This document shows, in pieces, positions 61,891-64,000 of a DNA stretch of 64,000 bases (within the stretch, counting starts at the first letter, position 1; every line of letters starts with the position of its first letter). Position numbers and translations under genes: made by a program. The stretch lies in NCBI RefSeq assembly GCF_002078875.1, contig NC_034420.1, positions 5,889,814-5,953,813 of the forward strand, in the 5' to 3' direction. The notes under the pieces were generated by a model. The model was not told the origin of the DNA, did not search any database, and was given only the letters and a program-made list of their open reading frames with translations. The DNA comes from Numida meleagris. Its lineage: Eukaryota > Chordata > Aves > Galliformes > Numididae.

Positions 61891-62373
61891 ACAGAATAAT
61901 AGAATTAGGTTGGAAAAGACCTATAAGATCATCTAGCCCAACCATCCACCTACCACCAATAACCCCACTAAACCATGTCTCTCAACGCTATATCTAAACG
62001 TTTCTTGAACACCTCCAGGGATGGTGACTCCACCACCTCCCTGGGCAGCCCATCCCAGCGCCTGACCACTCTTTCAGAAAAGTAGTATTTCCTAATGTCC
62101 AGCCTAAATCTCCCCTGGCGCAACTTGAAGCCATTCCCCCTCGTCCTGTCACTAGTTACAAGAGAGAAGAGGCCGACCCCCAGCTCACTACAACCTCCCT
62201 TCAGGTAGTTATAGAGAGCAATAAAGTCCCCCCTGAGCCTCCTCTTCTCCAGGCTGAACAATCCCAGCTCCCTCAGCTGCTCCTCATAAGCCCTGTGCTC
62301 CAGAGCCCACACAGCTTTGTTGCCCTCCTCTGAACACGCTCCAGGGCCTCAATGTCTTTCTTGCAGTGAGGGG
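61891..62373 (-). mobile_element. CR1 non-LTR retrotransposon, 5'-truncated copy
   Basis: This is a 5'-truncated CR1 (chicken repeat 1) LINE lying on the minus strand. Read on that strand it starts inside ORF2, runs through the ORF2 stop, and ends in a short 3' UTR with the phrase meaning 'gatgatcttataggtc...ccaacct' and a terminal ATTCTATTATTCTGTG, a degenerate form of the 8-bp ATTCTATG unit that ends avian CR1s. The copy is about 483 bp, which is typical because most avian CR1s are heavily 5'-truncated. CR1 moves by target-primed reverse transcription and usually leaves no clear target-site duplication; I see none. Apart from one frameshift near its 5' end the coding tail is open, which suggests an insertion of moderate rather than great age. 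It is the only clear CR1 in the 64 kb. Confidence 0.97.
61968..62372 (-). pseudogene. CR1 ORF2 C-terminal fragment (reverse transcriptase tail), frameshifted
   Basis: This is the last part of the CR1 ORF2 polyprotein, downstream of the reverse transcriptase catalytic core. In the 62312-61968 frame 114 codons are open, with the family-typical stretches [48 protein letters not shown] and [14 protein letters not shown], ending RDMV and a TAG stop. The endonuclease domain and the YADD-type catalytic motif are missing because of 5' truncation. The preceding piece ([14 protein letters not shown]) lies in another frame, so about one base has been lost or gained near 62312-62320. The fragment cannot make a working enzyme. 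The open-frame start is not a true initiation site; the first codon there is GTG. Confidence 0.92.
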
Positions 62374-64000
62374 AAACATCCATCAAAACTAACATTAAGA
62401 TCTGTAACTCCCATCCAGTTGTTTCCAAAGTTCTATTAAACACCTGTAAAAGCCGTATCTAAATTACTTTTTTGCCATTTAATAATGGATTCTGTTAAAA
62501 TGTATTCATATTCTAAAATTAAATGAATTTCTAAAAAGAAAATATTTCAGAGTTTTTCCTTCTCAGTAAAGACTTTTTGAAGGTGTGGGGTATATTTAAC
62601 ATAATAATTAGCTTCTTTTGGAATGGGCATATAATGTCAGTAATTTAAGATGCAATTGTCTTAGAAAGAGCATAAGAGAAATGGATTGTCAGAGAGTTAA
62701 TTCCAAAAAAGAAAAACTGACACATATATAATGAAAAATCTATCAAAACTGGAGAATAAAAAGTAAGCAGATACTTTAATGTATAGTTTATTACACTGAA
62801 TATTTTCCAAATGAAAGATTCAGAGTATTAATTTTTATGAATGTGGGAGAAACAAGGTGTAAATCAGAACAAACCTCCACAAACCACTTCGAATAGTAAA
62901 ATAGTCATTTCAGTAGCACTGTGTTTACAACAATTCAGTTAGCCAAGTGTTAGACTTACAGGTTGGCCACTGTTTATTGCTTTGTTGACCACTGATTATG
63001 CAAAGCGCCTGCAACAGCTCACAGTACTGCACAGTAGAGCCGCAAGGGGCAGATGTGCATGTTTCACCTGTAACAGCTGCACACAAGCAGCAGAAATACC
63101 TGAGGAAGACACCCTTTGTTACTGTCCGCTTTTATTTTCCTCTGCTCTCATGTTCTGTTAAACAAATGCACAAAATACAAACACTTGGCATTCTTTTCTA
63201 AGATCCAACTCCAACCTCTTCCTGCCACAAAAATAATCTACCCACAAATCTACCCTGAACATTCTGCAGCTGTTCAGGTCCTCCTGCCTGCCCTCTCCTG
63301 CTGCCCACTGCTGCAGGGGCGTACAGAAACCTGCCAGCTGCCCATGACGCAAGTCAAGGACTTGGAGCTTTTTGCTTCATGCACAGCTCTCTCATCCTTT
63401 TCCATCGTCTCTTTGTCCAGTCCTTCAAGTCAGAAAGATCAGTAAGATCAGTAACCGCTAATTTGTAAGTAGTCAGCATCTTCATGATTTTTTAGGTGAA
63501 TCAACTTAATTCTTATCTGCACTTCAGCCTAAATCCTTGCTAAAAACAGAGCAATATTGCATCTTCTCTGATCCATCAGCAAACCTACAGGTATTCTCTA
63601 AAAATCTGCCTATTCTCATAGCTGCTACAAAAATGTAAATACAAGGTTACGATGCAATATTTAGATTCCTTCATTGCACATGCATTATCCTGTTCCACTG
63701 TCATCTTTCCTTGGATGTGATTTCGGTCTCTATGGCAGAACTACAACACATATTTGTGCATCACAAAGTTCTGAAAAACTTGAGAAAAAAGAACAATGTA
63801 TCTGTTTTTTTCCCAAACATTTCAAAACTCTTGTCAGCAAACAACACGACAATTGCACTACTCCAAACTTTTCATTTAAAACTGAGTGGTCACTACTTGT
63901 TTGTGTTCAAGTTATTTACAGCTTCTCTCCACCATACACAGACACAGGCACCTATCTGTGGGGTAAGACTTCCAGTCCTTGAAACTTTACAAGACTGTCA
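62374..64000. other. Gene-free stretch after the CR1
   Basis: AT-rich unique DNA to the window edge. Open frames at 63116-63445 and 63674-63982 are unrecognised and lack convincing splice signals. Confidence 0.6.

Noticed and set aside
1..64000. tRNA, rRNA, CRISPR arrays, LTR elements, viral genes and bacterial operons
   Set aside because: No sequence with the required structure was seen; single-exon gene density and spacing exclude a prokaryotic or viral genome.

Overview
This window looks like ordinary nuclear DNA from a bird (or, less likely, another sauropsid). It is AT-rich, has no prokaryotic gene organisation, carries only one well-preserved interspersed repeat, and that repeat is a CR1 non-LTR retrotransposon (about 61891-62373, minus strand) with the 3' end typical of avian CR1 families. 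A second, much older element at 29533-29656 resembles a palindromic terminal-inverted-repeat family I recall from turtles, crocodiles and birds. A shorter relic of a similar family lies near 42374-42418. I cannot name the species or locus.

I recognise no protein-coding gene of known identity. The only open frame I can assign to a family is the frameshifted C-terminal piece of the CR1 ORF2 protein. Most other open frames of 60-134 codons have no familiar motif, often overlap frames on the opposite strand, and fit chance. The window is best read as intergenic or deep intronic sequence.

Within that background there are intervals where a good 3' splice site, an open frame and a good 5' splice site line up. 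I list these as candidate exons at low confidence, because such pseudo-exons outnumber real exons in vertebrate introns. The most interesting zone is 46.4-51.9 kb. On the plus strand it holds a TATA-containing candidate first exon (48477-48621) and a phase-compatible set (46470-46562, 50304-50362, 51366-51582). On the minus strand it holds a candidate terminal exon (47033-46394), a small exon-like block (47205-47150) and a 46-codon ATG-to-donor block (50836-50699). A second minus-strand pair is 40757-40707 followed by 38867-38714, and another minus-strand block lies in a GC-richer patch at 27171-27009.

Other content is short microsatellites and homopolymers, several perfect short inverted repeats, and AT-rich intervals dense in TAATTA-type homeodomain motifs (about 21250-21440, 26060-26280, 27660-28860, 36180-36560) that could be conserved non-coding elements. 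I see no tRNA, rRNA, CRISPR array, LTR element or viral gene. All exon and enhancer calls need alignment or RNA evidence; none was available here.
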